Positions 12,673-25,797 of a stretch of DNA of 64,000 nt are shown here, one piece after another. This DNA is from Adineta steineri. Its lineage: Eukaryota > Rotifera > Eurotatoria > Adinetida > Adinetidae. The notes beneath the pieces were generated by a model. The model searched no databases, was not told where the DNA came from, and saw nothing but the letters and a program-made list of their open reading frames with translations. Each line of letters begins with the position of its first letter. Position 1 is the stretch's first letter. The stretch is taken from positions 316,617-380,616 of the forward strand of contig CAJNOI010000049.1 in NCBI GenBank assembly GCA_905250115.1, written 5' to 3'. The position numbers and the translations under genes are program-made.

Positions 12673-14979
12673 TTAATGAGTAGTTGAAGAATCAGTTCGT
12701 GCCGATAAGATTCGTATAGGTCTAGAATAAATAATACTATAGATGATTTCTAATTAAATTAAAGAGAAATATCTCTTGATCGTAAAAATTCTTTAATACG
12801 AAGATAAGAACACTTGACTTTATGAGAGATATTATTCGAAAATAAAGTCGTATAAAGAAAATTGTCTTTGTAAAAATCACAGTATATAATCTATTTGATA
12901 AATTTCAAACTTACTTGATAATATTATTCGTTGGTTCATTAGATGTAGTCGATTTAATAGATAGACCATTTATATCTTTTTCAACAACTTCTTCAATATG
13001 TTTATTTAATTCAGCTATTTTTGGATCTCGTTCATCACGTGGTTTACCTATGATATAAATGAATAAATTTCATATGTGATATTCGAGTAAAATTTTGTTG
13101 TCTTTTATTTACCACATCCGAAAATACTCGTATTTCGTGCTGCTGGTTCTTTTGATTGGTTATCATTTGTAGATGGTTGAACTTTTTGTGAACGAGGTAA
13201 TAATTGTAAACGTGGTCGATTTTCTATGGAAGAAACAAGATCATCTTTCATTTGTCATATATTTATATGTATGTATGTACCTGTTGATATTGTATTGCTA
13301 TTAATATCATGTAAACTATTGCTTGTCGATGTTGAATTTTTTTCATCTCGATTATTAGTCGTTCCATTGGAATTTAATCTTTGTCGAGATCCTGATATTG
13401 ATGGTGGACGATTATTATTATAATATGATGATGAACCTTGATTTCCAGAATTTGATAATGTTTGTGAATTATGATGTTGTTGAGATTGATTTGAATATGA
13501 TGATGTCATTCGATCGTTATATGTACGGTCATTTCCTGACATTTGTGATGGTATATGTCTTTGAGAATAATTTCCAGTATTACGTCCATGCATGGATTGA
13601 TTATTCATTAAATTTGGAGGTGTACGTTGATTTAAACGAGCTTTAGATGTTTGATTTCTTACGGAAGAATTATCAACATCATCATTACTGATAGTATTAT
13701 TGTTTGTTGATGATGATGTTTCAATAACAGACTCATCAATAGGACAATCTGCCCAATTTCGACTTTGTTGTCGAGTTATCGTTGTACTATCTTCCTTGCT
13801 ATTTAGATGTTCATCGTTACCATCTTCATTTGATATTGCTGTATCTGGCGTAATAAAAACATCATCAGATATTTGACTTGTTATTCGTTTATTTTGTGAT
13901 TGAGATTTTTGTTCATTATTATCATCTGAATTAACTTGATTGTGATAACCTAGACAGAAAAAATGAAATTAACCATATACATTATTCATTAAACCATCTG
14001 TATAGTGTAAAATATATTTTAAGACTTAGAATCATGATAAATATTTATAATTGAATTTAAAATAAAGTTTATTTTACCATGATTATTTCCATTTCTATAA
14101 TGACTATTTTCAATTATCTGACCAGGACCACGTTGATTATCATTCTGACGAAATCTGTCGTTAGATTGATAGTTGTTGTTATTATTATTATTATTTTTGT
14201 TACCAGATGGTTGACGAGGACCATTACGCGATTCAAAATTAGCTAAGAATAAGAAAAAAAAAGGCTATTTTGTAAATAAATAAATAATTATAGATTTACG
14301 TTTATTTCGAAATCCTTCAGATTTAGGTGCGCCAAGCGGTCGACTTGCAACATCAATTCGAATAGGTCGATCATTAACAAACTAAAATAAATAGAAGAAA
14401 AAAGAAATTAATTATCTCTGCGTTTTAGTTCTTCTATTGTAGTTATGTACCATTCCATCCAATGCGATAGCACTACGTAATGAATCCGCATCCTCAAATT
14501 CAACATAAGCAAAGCCTTTTGATTAATAAAAACAAAACAAAAATAAATGTTAGTATTTAATTATAATTAAAGCATTAATAAAATAATACCTCGAAATCGA
14601 TCTGTTTGTCGATCACGAACTAATCGAACTTGTTTTACTTTCAGACCAGTAAATAATTGTTTTTCAAAATCACCTTGTACCATCGTATCCGGTGTATTAC
14701 CAATATAAGCCGTATACGGTGGTTCATTTGGTATCATACGATTACGTTTTGGTTCATTTCGATTATGCGATCTAAAGACATGACTTTGTACATCATAGTT
14801 TATTTTCTATTTAAAATAAAAGAATCCTACTCTAGAGAAATTCTTCTTCTCCTCTTTTATTATAGATGATTACTTTTGAGAAAAAAAAAAAGAATCTTTA
14901 TAGTAAAAATCTTTGCTAATACATACCCATAATTATTATAATTACCACTATTATTACGTCTTACTTCTCTGCCGTTCAT
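12673..14979 (-). CDS. EIF4B: Eukaryotic translation initiation factor 4B-like
   Basis: Nine exons (14979-14927, 14771-14590, 14515-14451, 14381-14300, 14242-14078, 13949-13281, 13223-13113, 13047-12915, 12721-12673) join in phase to 502 aa. eIF4B stimulates the eIF4A helicase during 43S recruitment to mRNA. One RRM lies at about 38-112: the RNP2-like TAYIGN follows PPY, and FRGFAYVEFEDADSL contains RNP1. The wording VRLVRDRQTDRFRGFAYVEF is that of eIF4B/eIF4H. The middle is Asn/Gln/Ser-rich and disordered, with RG and GNN patches instead of the vertebrate DRYG repeat. Near the C-terminus, RPRLQLLPRSQK followed by SIFGCGKPRDERDPKIAEL matches the eIF4B motif RPxLxLxPR...SIFGxAKPVD, which separates it from the shorter eIF4H. 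The first ATG after a short upstream region is used (MNGREVRRNN). Confidence 0.9.
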
Positions 14980-15635
14980 AGAGAGATGATAATAAATTAA
15001 TTATTTAATATTTGGGTTCTTTTCTTTTATCTATATAAAGACCTAAACTTAACTTGTTTAGGTCAAAATGTAATGATAAGAGAATAATCTTTTTCTAAAA
15101 AAAAACCAAAACAAGAAATGAACAATCATAAAAAGAACCATTTAAAAGGTTTAAAGTTTTTGTTTTTTTAATATGTTGTGCATTTTTTGTTTGTTTCATG
15201 TTCACGTTCAAAAAGAGAGAAAAACCTAAACAGTCCAACAGAAAAGAACGACGAAAAAAGAAAGCCTGGATTTACATTGAAAAAGAAAAACGAAAGAAAA
15301 CGACAATATGTTTTGTATGTTTTGTATGTATGTGTGTGTATGTGTATGTGTATATAATTTTTGTTTTGTACGAGACAAAGAATAATGTTAACTTAATATA
15401 AAAAAGCACTCAACAACAGCAAGACCATAAAAGTTTAAGATATAAGGAAACAGTTACGAAAGGGCTGTGCCCAGTGTGAAAGAAGCAAAGATTAAGGATC
15501 GAATCACAGTTACACGTTCAAGACACACTTACATACATTAATAAGTTTAGCAGTAGTAATAAAAGAAGAAGAACAAGAGAAAAAAAAGAGAAAAATTAAC
15601 ACAATTTTTGTGTTGATCAATAGATTCGTTCATAT
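14980..15635. other. Intergenic, Lingerer to eIF4B
   Basis: About 650 bp with a TGTATG/TGTGTA-rich stretch near 15320-15352 and A/G-rich runs. No exon or RNA gene is seen. Confidence 0.5.
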
Positions 15636-18600
15636 TTATTGAAATGGACGTTGTTGGTTTTGTTGATTATTATAAACGTTGCTTGTAGCACGTTGTTGTT
15701 GTTGTTGTTGTTGTTTATTCACACCTTGATGTTGTTGACCTGATGATGGTGGTGGCATTTGTTGAGGTTGTGCTGGCATTGTATACATATACTGTGTATC
15801 TTTATTTGATGCTGATGATGAACCACGACTATAATAATCATCATTTACACCAATACCTGATACAGAATTATTTTGATTATATTGTTGTCCTTGTTGTTTA
15901 GGACCTTGTTGTTGTTGTGCCATGGCTGTTGTTGGCTGAGCATACATAATTGGTGGTCCTGAATAGAACAAAGAGTGGTAAATAGATTAGGAATTAGTGG
16001 ATTTTGAATGAGAGAGAAATATATACCTGGTGAATAACTTGGTCCACTAGGTGGATGTCCAAGAAAATAACTCAATGGAGCAGGTGAATGTGCTGGTGCT
16101 TGTTGACCTTGTTGTTGACTGTTCGATTGTTGAATAGCATATTGTTGATATTGTTGTAATAATAAAAGATTTTCAGTAATTGGAGCTCGATAACTATAAG
16201 AGAATACAAAAAAAACATGAATGACTATTTATTATCTTATTATTCATACTTCATTGTTTTATTATCATTATTATTATGTGCTTGTTGTTGTTGTTGATTT
16301 TGTTGTTGAACAGGTGGTGTTACAGAACCATATGCACCTGATGGTGATTGAGCTTGATGTGCATTAGTTAATTGCATAAATGCATTTGTAAATAAATGCT
16401 CAGCATCATATGGTGTTGAATAAGTTGCTGCACCTGTTTGTTGTCCTCCAGCTGGTGGTGGAATCCCATATGTTGTTGAATAAGCTGTTGAATATGCTGG
16501 TTGAGTTGGTGGTGCTGTAGAAAGAAATATACCTGGTGGAACAGCTGGTCCTTTTTTAGGAGCTGTTGGTAGTGTAGTTGATGTTGATGAAGATGGTACA
16601 GATGATGACGATGATGAATTTGGTAATGGTGGTGTTTGAACATTTCCAGATGATTGTTGTCGATTTGACGATGTTTGTGGTTGCTGTTGTTGTTGTTGCG
16701 GAGGTAGTGCTTGAGATACAAGATAACGCGCTTGAGTTTGTTGTTGTGGTGGTTGTTGACTCATAGGTGCTGCCATATAATATGGTGTATTGAAATCAAT
16801 TGATGGCAATTGAAATGCTGTTGGATCATAAGAATTATCTAATGGTACTGCCTATTAAAAATAAAAATAATAAATAATGTATTATTATTTCAATTCCTTT
16901 AGGTATATATATATGTATACCTCTTGTGGTTGTTGATGATGATAAAGTAAAGATTGTAAAAGTAAATTTGGTGCATTCATCTGATGTTGTTGATGATGTA
17001 AAGCATATTGTGGAGGTACAACTGGCTTCATTGTCATTGACGGTTGCTGCTGTTGTTGTTGTTGTTGCTGTGATTGTTGTATTTGTGATGGTAATATACG
17101 TTGTTGATTGATCACCGGTTGTTGTTCAAATGGACGAGTTAAATTTGAATGTGATGTTGGCGAAATAAACGAAGGCTGTTCAGTCGGTTGATGTTGTACC
17201 GTTGATGCTGTTGTTGATGGTCGCTGAGAATTTTGAATTGATGATGAAGTATTGTTCTGCTTTGATACCGATGTTACTGGTTGAGAACGTTGATAAAATG
17301 CAGATGATGATGAAGAAGATATAGGTATTGAGGTATTATGTGATGATGTATCTTCAAATGTTTCACTTAAACTACCAAACTGTACATCTATCTTATTCAT
17401 TCCACCATCGAAACGATCAGAAAAAATCACTGGTTGATGTGGAATGCGTTGTGTTGGTGGAGGTGTTACTTTTGTATTTATATTTTGACCAAATGATTTG
17501 GATGATCCTATATTCTGTTGTTGATCATTCATTAATGGTTTTAAATCCATAAGAGGTTTAGGTGGAGCATTTGGTTGTTGTTGCTGTTGTTGTGACTGAC
17601 CAATACCAATAACATTTTTAATCTGACGAGCTGCTTCTATTGGATCAAATTCAGGTTTCAATTTTTGGTGAGAGTTTTGTTCAGAATTATTATTTCCTGT
17701 CGATATTCCTAATGAAGATGTTTGACCATTTGGTACTAGAAAATAAAATTTGAAATGTATATCTCTGGGTAATAAAATGCAATTAGATTGAGTACCTCCA
17801 GATGGAGCATGTAATGTATTTGATACATTATTTTCGTCTAAATTTGAAAATTGTTCATCATCTTTTGATGTTCTGGAATAAACTACTGTTTCACCATTCC
17901 AATTACCTACATCCCATTGCCGTTGTTTACCATTACTACCACCTCGTCGATTTGTTTGTGATACATCAGTAAAACCTTGTGACATATCTGACGGTAATGA
18001 ACTATCGATGTTTGCATCCTGTGATTGTTGTTCATGTTGTTGCTGTGGATAATTTCTATCATTTCCACGATACCCACCTCGATTACTACCACGATAACGA
18101 CCTCGATAACCACTTCCACCGCGTTGTCTTTGTTGTGATATATTATTATCATTCTGTTGTTGATTATTATTATTTTGAGGGTCACTTCCATTTTGTTGCT
18201 GTTGAAATCTTGAGCGGCCACCACGTGATTTACCTCGATAAGAAGAACCATCTAGAAAATTAAATTTATTTTTTTTTCAATATATATTTGAAAATCTATA
18301 TCTTTTTATAATTACCACGTTGCTGCCCGTTCTCATCTGGTTCATCACCTCCATGTCCATTTTTATTTAATGCAGTCTTTTGTTGCTGTTGTTGTTTTTT
18401 TGTCATTTTATGATTTGTTGCAGTACGCCATTCACTAGCTACATCGTGACCTTTTTCAATAAGTAATGCAACAGCTTTTTCATAATCATAATCACAATCG
18501 AATAGGGCTACTAAAGCATCTTCTTGATTTGAATTTGCCACAACATCAAGGACTTTGCGAATAATCTCTTGTACCTCAGGTTGATCATGTTTTTTATCAT

Positions 18601-18685
18601 CAATTAATTGAGCAAGACGAATTTGTTCCGCAGTTGCTTGATGATGCTGCGTGCTTACGGCACCAGTGGCCGCTGCAACGCTCAT
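15636..18685 (-). CDS. UBAP2L: Lingerer / UBAP2L-like UBA protein
   Basis: Six exons (18685-18316, 18251-17796, 17735-16921, 16851-16250, 16193-16027, 15958-15636) join in phase to 910 aa. The family binds RNA and ribosomes and nucleates stress granules; in flies Lingerer interacts with FMRP and Caprin. The N-terminus has ATAEQIRLAQLIDD followed by a UBA-type three-helix unit (about 20-75). Exon 2 is RGG-rich (SGYRGRYRGSNRGGYRG). The family motif FDGGMNKIDVQFGSLSE corresponds to the LNLQFGALQFG region of UBAP2L, and PKKGPAVPPGIFLSTAP to its KAPPNLPPGVPP region. Much of the rest is poly-Gln and Q/P/S-rich, typical of a condensate protein. The 60-bp intron 17736-17795 has GT-AG ends but is in frame without a stop, so 20 extra residues could be retained. 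Confidence 0.92.
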
Positions 18686-21600
18686 TCTTTTATATTAATA
18701 TACACACACAACACACAATAATACAATGGGAATTCAAAAAAACGTGTAAAATACACGACGATAGAAATGATTTCACAGAAAATAGAACAAAAAAAATTTT
18801 CTGGAAGAGAATAAAGGGAAAATAGAATAATCTAAAATGAATCAAAATATCTTCTTTTTTTTGTGTCTCTTAATCGGAAATATAACAATAGAGTGAATGA
18901 CAACAATCACCACCGTTTCCTCTCTTTTTTTTTCTCATTAGAACAACTTCAATTCCATAGTTTATCTACTTGACGCCATTTCTATTTTACATAGACTCCG
19001 ATATTTTTCATTGAAAGAATACAAACAAAAAGGTAGTTTTAGCTTAGAAAAAATATTCTTTTTTATTTAAAATTTCGAAATTTCTTTTTATCTATAATTA
19101 AAAGATAAAATTCATAGATATTTTTATGATAAAATAATGATTTTATATGCATGATTAATTTTAAATAATGTAGATGTCAGTACAAATGAGAGAATAGTCT
19201 ATGTTCTCTTTCCTTGCACAATCAATTTGCAAGTTTAAAATGATAATATTTAGTCATATGTTTCTTTACATCCTACTTTTTGGGAAAAATCAATATGACT
19301 AATATATTAATATGATCATAGAAATATTATTGACTTTAAGACTCTTCAAATGTCAGATCATACACGTCACAGACTTTAACTAAAACATTAAATATCTGGA
19401 TTATATATTAAATTATTGATCTTAACAAGATGTTTTTGTTTTGTTTCACTCACAAAAAAAGTTCATTTGTCAAGTTCAATGATACATATATAAATAGAGA
19501 GATAAAAGATGTCATGCAACAATAGAATAATATCATTTAATCGATATCGGTTGAAAAAAACTGTATGGTGATGAGTAGCGTCACAAGAGGTACTTCTACT
19601 ACTAATATGCAGATTGATGACAGCTTTAAAAATTATATAATGTTTATAGATGACATATGAATAAGAGTCTGAATAGAATGTGAAGTATATGACGTATCAA
19701 CTATAATTTCTTTGTCAATATATGAACATCTTGAAAAATTTATTTTTTATATAATATGCGAAATTGAATTCTTCTTTTAATATGATCGAAAGTTATTGTG
19801 AAGATTTCTGTTATTATTTCTTATGTATTTAAATACAAGAGCAAAAACACGAATAAATAACTAACAAAATCGGTCTCGTTTTCTGTTGTCTATGAACTCC
19901 TTGCTGTCGATGATGATATTGAAGAAAAATTAACTAAAGTAGTTGATCTTGTTTAATGAGAAGTTGAATCAAACTACAAAATTGTAAATCGTCAGTAACA
20001 TTTAAATCAACTTAACTGAATTTAAAAATAATATGTCATTTACATAGAAAAAAATATAGATTATTGTTGAAAAATCTATTGATAATGATATAAATTTAGT
20101 AAAGAGATTCTATCCTATAGTAGGATTGCGGTTGGAATATTAAATGGCTATCTAATTGATTCGTTACAATATAAAGTTAGTATGTACTACATAAACATGA
20201 ATAGTCAAGGTTTATACTACTATCAGAATTTTTAAAGAAGGGGCGTGAAAGAAAAGCTTATAACTTTTGAATTGAAAGTCATAGCGACTTGCGATTTTCT
20301 GGGTTTAATAGATAAAAATCGGGGGCACATGTCAATACGAAAAAATGGTCTTTAGAAGCACTTTTTCAGACCATCTTGAGAGTGTGGATGTGATTGGGAG
20401 ATGGATCTAATATTCACACCTGTTCCACACCTACCCACATCCTAATACTACAGATTTTAACGTGCAATCGAGCAATTATCAACAGAAAATATCGTAGATG
20501 TTCAAATAATTTCTTAAAAATCTTCCAAAACTCATTTTTTTTCTTGTTTATCGAAGTAAAAATTTTCACCTATCAGATAATATAAAGGAAGATGAAAGAA
20601 TATTTTTCCTTCATTTTGAAATTTATCTTATAAAATACGTCTGATTGCTTTCTCTAACAGTTATTTTATTCATCATATAGGCATTGATACATATCAAATA
20701 TTATTTTTTTTGCTAAGGTTATACGTTGTACTCAACGTTTATCACAAAATAATATACCCATGAATTAGTCCTTCTTATTTATTTTGTATAATATGAGAAA
20801 ATTGATTTTGAGACAAATTATATTATCAGTACTGGCTTTTACTATAATACTAATTTAGATGCCAGTTTTGATGTACAGGTAAGAAAATTATCTTTAATTA
20901 AGGCCCGTGCCGTAACGCTCAAAAATCGATTTGACACGTAGAATCATTAAAATGACATGAAAGTTTTAGGTTATGTTGCGATTGTGGTGAATAGACTATG
21001 ATAAAACTTTTAGTACTATATTATGACATTTAATCAAGATATTCACTAAACAAAGGTAAAAAATAGTTTATTTAACGAACCAAATTTTTCTGTTTTGAAG
21101 AGTGTATCAGGATGCAGTGTAGTATCGAGTCTATTTCTTTTTAATTCTTCCTTTTTCAATGAACTAATGAGTGTACATAAATGTTAGTGTGTGAATATAT
21201 AATAAATAAAAAAGATTTATTGAAAAAAAAGGAATCTGTATTGCACTGTAGCACGAAATCGTCTTTCAAACAAAACAAAAGTTTTAAATATATTAAATGA
21301 GTCTAGACAGAGAAATTTATGATGTACGATTGAGAAAGACGTCTGTTTTTTAAGAGGTAGATGATAAAACTTACTGAAAATTTTGCTCCAAAATACAATA
21401 TATATAAGATGGCCTGTGAGTTACTGTACTGAGAAAAAATTCGATATCTCTACTAGGGCTCGACTAAACGGACTCATTCTTTTACTTGGAGTACAGGTAG
21501 GTTCACACTCTAAATCCATCTGAGCAAGATTAGTGAGATCCTTTGATAAGTATTGTTATTGGCCTTAACAAGAAAATTTTACTTGTTCATAGACAAAAGA

Positions 21601-21790
21601 ACACCACACTTAACATCGGTTAGTTTATCCTCAATAAAATAATCACTTCGATTCTGCTTGAGTTGCAGTGGAGATATATCTTGTTTTTTTTAATGTATCT
21701 TTGTTGATTGACTTGTAATCGAATAAAATTTATAGATGTACGTATTTATTCACATTTAAATATTTCTGATCTTATTCATTTAAGAAAACG
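18686..21790. other. Intergenic between divergent Lingerer and SLC52
   Basis: About 3.1 kb between divergently transcribed genes, so it should hold both promoters. It contains one TGTGG-rich imperfect inverted repeat near 20370-20442. No exon chain was found; the small frame at 20394 lies across that repeat. Confidence 0.5.
20370..20442. repeat. TGTGG-rich imperfect inverted repeat, copy 1
   Basis: GTGTGGATGTG near 20382-20392 faces CCACAC and CACATCC at 20425-20442. The left flank ccatcttgagagtgtgg resembles ccattttgagggtgtgg at 23453-23471, suggesting a diverged dispersed element. Confidence 0.45.
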
Positions 21791-23256
21791 ATGTCGCGGT
21801 TCGTAGAGGTGAGTGTATTTATGAATGAAAATATTTTGAAAATATCATTTCAACACTTTTACAGGATAACTCAACGACAATTGTATTTATTTTAATAACA
21901 ATTTTTGCTTTATGTCAAAATATACTTTTTCGTGCTATCGATATTGAATTACCTGTTATGGTTCAAGAATTACCAGAAGGATGGTCATTACCTGCTATTT
22001 TCAGTATAGTAAGTAAATCAGCAATAATATTCATGATAATTCTATTATTATTAAATCATATAATAAACTTGCATTTATATGAAACTATATCAATAATTAT
22101 TATTTTATCAATTAGTGTAGTGGGTCTTATATGTGTTGCATTAACATGGAACAAAACAACATTCATAGAAAATAAATATCATTCAGTTTATTTTTTATTT
22201 TTTACATTTGTTATATATAGTTGTCAATATACTGGAATATTATTATTTCTTCCTTATATTGATCGATATAAATTAGTTATGATTAGAGCATTTTTTTTAG
22301 GCGATGCTATTTCAAGTGGATCATTAGCAGGCCTTGCTTATGCTCAAAATTCACCTAAATCTGAATGTATACCAATTATTCAAGGAAATCAAACAATATT
22401 AATTGAAAAAAAATCTCCATTAACATTTTCTGTTGAAACTTATTTTTTTATTGTATCCGTTATGATGTTAGGTTCACTTATTTGTTTCCTTATTTTATCT
22501 ATAACAAAAATTGGTCAAAATAAAACCAATGAAAATGATGAAAATAAATTATTAATTGAAGAAGCTAATCAAGTTGAAGAAATCGAAAATAAAGAAAATT
22601 CAATGAATAAAAGACAATTTAATCTTTCAAATGATATCTCATATCTTTTTGCTATGTTTTGGTGTTGTTTTACTACTTATGGTAATTTTAATTCATAGTA
22701 TATATACATATTTAGTTTAATTTTCAGGTTTTCTTCCTGGTTTACAAAGTAACAATCTTTTTTTTACAAATTAATTTAATAGAAATTCTTTCTTTTAGCA
22801 TATGCATTGTTGCCTTATTCACCTGATATTTATCAAAAAATAATTATTGCTGTTGAAATTGCCTATGTATTTGCTCAAATTTTTTGTGCAATCTTTTCTA
22901 AATTAACAGTTGTAAAGTATCCAAAATTAGTTCATATATTTAATCTAATTTCTACAATCCTTATTATCTGGATTTTTATTATTGCTAAAATGTCTCCATG
23001 TCCTCCTTTCATCAATAATCCTTTATTAGGAGGTACAATAAGTGGTTTATTATACACAACAGTATATGGTTTAAGTCATATTAATTATATTTTATTAAAT
23101 ATCTATTTTCAAGAAGAATTTGGTAAAATAGGACTCTTTTGGGGTTGTGTTGCATTACAAATTGGAATGGCTTTTGGTGCTCTCATTATTTTTGTGTTAA
23201 CTGTTTATTTCAATATTTATAAAGAAAGATTTGCTTGTGTTGATTATCAATGTTAG
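21791..23256 (+). CDS. SLC52A: SLC52 family riboflavin transporter
   Basis: Exons 21791-21808, 21865-22681, 22728-22748 (a 21-nt microexon) and 22799-23256 join in phase to 437 aa; human SLC52A2 is 445. The family imports vitamin B2 across the plasma membrane. The start is MSRFVE, then TM1. The segment IELPVMVQELPEGWSLPA is the SLC52 signature (VELPLLVPELPEGW). VICVALTWNKTTF, YTGILLFLPYIDRY and FFLGDAISSGSLAGLAYAQ follow family order. About eleven hydrophobic segments are visible, with a hydrophilic acidic loop (about 210-240) after TM6. The microexon encodes GFLPGLQ, which restores the conserved join between TTY and TYALLPYSP. A candidate acceptor (tttaag) lies 6 nt upstream of the ATG. AATAAA is at 23287. 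Confidence 0.93.
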
Positions 23257-23887
23257 AAATAACAATAAGAAAATATTTAATTGTATAATAAAAATAATTT
23301 TCCTTGTAGTACTATATTTAAAAGTGTGTCGTTAATTTTTTTTTGTTGATCAAAAAGAAGAAAATAACTGCTGTAAATAACATTTTTTACTTAATATTTA
23401 TTTCAAACAGAAATAAAAAGAAGAGATTCGAGCTTTCGTATACCTTATATGGAACCATTTTGAGGGTGTGGGTGTGTCAGAGTAAGGTTAGTGTAATACC
23501 CACACCCTATCGATATTGTTTGAAGATATTTTATAGAACTAATCTCTATTGTGATTGAATATTAAACGTTTTCGTCTGTATACGCTCAATTCGATACATT
23601 TACTATAATCAATATAAAAATATGATTCACTCCAATTGATAAAATGAAAGCGTTACAAACAAAATATTCCTTCACTATTTACGGAACATCTGTATGTGCC
23701 ATCTTTCTTAATTCAGTTATTGAAATTAGTTTCTTTATATGCCTGTTTATAAAGAGCAAAGAACGTAATAACAACAAAAACTATTATATATATATGTATA
23801 TGTATATAAATACTCACAAACAGACAAAAAAAGAACAAAAATGCGATAATTAGATTTTTTAAACTCAATAATAATTCGTTATTGATA
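23257..23887. other. Intergenic between convergent SLC52 and MIER
   Basis: About 630 bp holding the SLC52 poly(A) signal at 23287 and an 11-bp-arm inverted repeat at 23463-23508. Short frames here are not protein-like. Confidence 0.55.
23463..23508. repeat. Perfect 11-bp inverted repeat of TGTGGG-type sequence
   Basis: agggtgtgggt at 23463-23473 is the exact reverse complement of acccacaccct at 23498-23508, with a 24-nt loop. It is far GC-richer than its surroundings and contains TGTGGG, which is the telomere repeat unit of bdelloid rotifers as I recall it. Confidence 0.75.
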
Positions 23888-25538
23888 TTATACGATAGTT
23901 GCTGTCGCTTCCGCTGATGAAGTATGTGTATTAAGTGACGTTTTCTTTGATGATGATGATTCATTATGATCATTATCTACTTCGTCATATGATCGTTTTG
24001 TTGTTGTTGTTGTTGTGGTTGTTTCTTGTTGATGAATAGTTACAAATGAGATTGAAGAATTTGATGATAGTGGAGTATGTAATTTAAAATCATTCAAAAG
24101 AAAAGAGGATGAACTTGTTGGATCAACTACACCGGTTGCAGTGCATAATTGTTGTTCTTGTTCTTCAATAAATTTTTCAATAATATCACTAAATTTATAA
24201 TAAAATACATTTAATTCAATACGTTACTGTTATCGAATATTAAAAGTAATCATCTAGTATATACCTCACAGAATTAAGTGAATTAATACGTTGTTGTTCT
24301 TCGATAAACAAATCATATCGTTCACTTTTTTTCCATTGATAATAAAAATAAACTAATTCACGAACCGATCGATTTGGACACTAAAAATACATATATATGT
24401 AAACAGCTACTCAATAAAATATAATGAAATTACTTTAAAAATAGATATTTTAAAAAAATTCTTTCCATATTCACGTAGACCTTCTTCAAATTGTCGTATT
24501 TCTTCAAATGACCATGTCGGATAAGAATCTAAAATATGATTTTATTTTTGAATTAAAAACAAATAATGTCTTACAAATAGTTTTAGTAGATAACTGACGA
24601 AATTTAACAAGTGCTAAATCAGTATTTAATTGACAATTGTAAAGAGTTTGAAGAGATATTTCATCATCAGATGATGGATCTTTATAAAGAAATAAATATT
24701 AAATAAAATCATCTTAAAAACTATATTTACATTCAGTATGAATCTTTTTCAAATATTCATCGATATTTTCATTATCAACATCATTTGCAGAAGTTGAAGA
24801 CCAAAGTACTTCATCGATTGGAACTAAATAGATATAAGTAATATTTCATTCAGAATAGAGAAAACTTTTACTAATTGAACTAATCAAATTACCTTCTCTC
24901 TCATCACAATGTTCGTTCGATGAATCAAATTCTGGCTTTAATTCAAATTGTGCTTGATATTCATCACCAACATTAATAAGCTAAAATAAAAACATATAAC
25001 TATGACATAGAGAACACAAACAAACAAACCTTAATAATATCGGGCTCGTATAAACTGTCTTCTGTATCATCATCACCTTCTAATAATAAATCTCCATTTA
25101 CATGAAGTAAATGCTGTCTGCGATCATTACGATCATCATCATTGTCGTCATCATCATCATATATATCTGATGAAGAATAAGACTAAAGTTCAATATATAT
25201 ATGAATGTTAACAGTTCTGAAATCTCTTTTTTACTTCTTCATCTTCTGTTCTATCATTATCAATAGTTGCTGCATTCTTCTTATACAATTTGAGCAATTC
25301 ATCTAGAGGTATATCAGCATCCTTGAAAAAAAAATTCTATATATAGAAAATTTTCTTTCATTTATTACAAATAAACTTACAGCTGCTAAGTTAGCTAATT
25401 CACTTTGTCTCTCATTTGTATCAATTTGATCATTATTTTCATCTAATAGAAAAACAAATTTTATATTTTTAAAATTTCGGAAAAATAAAACGAAAACAAA
25501 CAAACAAATCAACCTGTTTTTGTTGTATTTGAAGACAT
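23888..25538 (-). CDS. MIER1: MIER-type ELM2-SANT transcriptional corepressor
   Basis: Ten exons (25538-25514, 25442-25381, 25321-25235, 25182-25030, 24980-24893, 24823-24731, 24679-24575, 24528-24434, 24380-24265, 24188-23888) join in phase to 374 aa. MIER proteins recruit HDAC1/2 to chromatin. The N-terminus has DADIPLDELLKLY, matching the MIER motif DMPIEELLSLY, then an acidic stretch (DDDDDNDDD). The ELM2 domain begins near 110 (INVGDEYQAQFEL) and includes PIDEVLWSS and SLQTLYNCQLNTDLALVKFR. The SANT domain (about 205-262) reads PTWSFEEIRQFEEGLREYGKN, then CPNRSVRELVYFYYQWKKSE and RYDLF. The C-terminal 100 residues are Ser/Thr-rich and disordered. The start is shared with a compact head-to-head promoter facing the IRP gene. 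Confidence 0.93.
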
Positions 25539-25797
25539 TGTCGAACAATTCAAATATCTGAATACAAAAGTTCTATGTCTATTTTGTCTTCAAATATAAT
25601 CATTAGTTAAATCTTCTACTAATTAAATCATTATTTTCTAGATGTCGCTAAATAATTTTTTTTGCTATTCGATCAATTATTTTTTATTGGATAAAAAACT
25701 TAACTAATAATAGAAATATTTTTATTCTCCCAAGTCAGAAGACATAAATATATATATTATCAATTTTTACGTGTGATAAAATAAATAAATAATAAAA
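25539..25797. promoter_or_regulatory. Head-to-head promoter region, MIER and IRP
   Basis: Only 259 bp separate the divergent start codons. The region is strongly AT-rich with no obvious TATA arrangement or CpG clustering. Both promoters must lie here or inside the 5' exons. Confidence 0.55.

Noticed and set aside
16368..17552. Several frames antisense or frame-shifted to Lingerer exons, rich in His, Val and Met
   Set aside because: They are shadows of the CAG/CAA-rich coding sequence of Lingerer.
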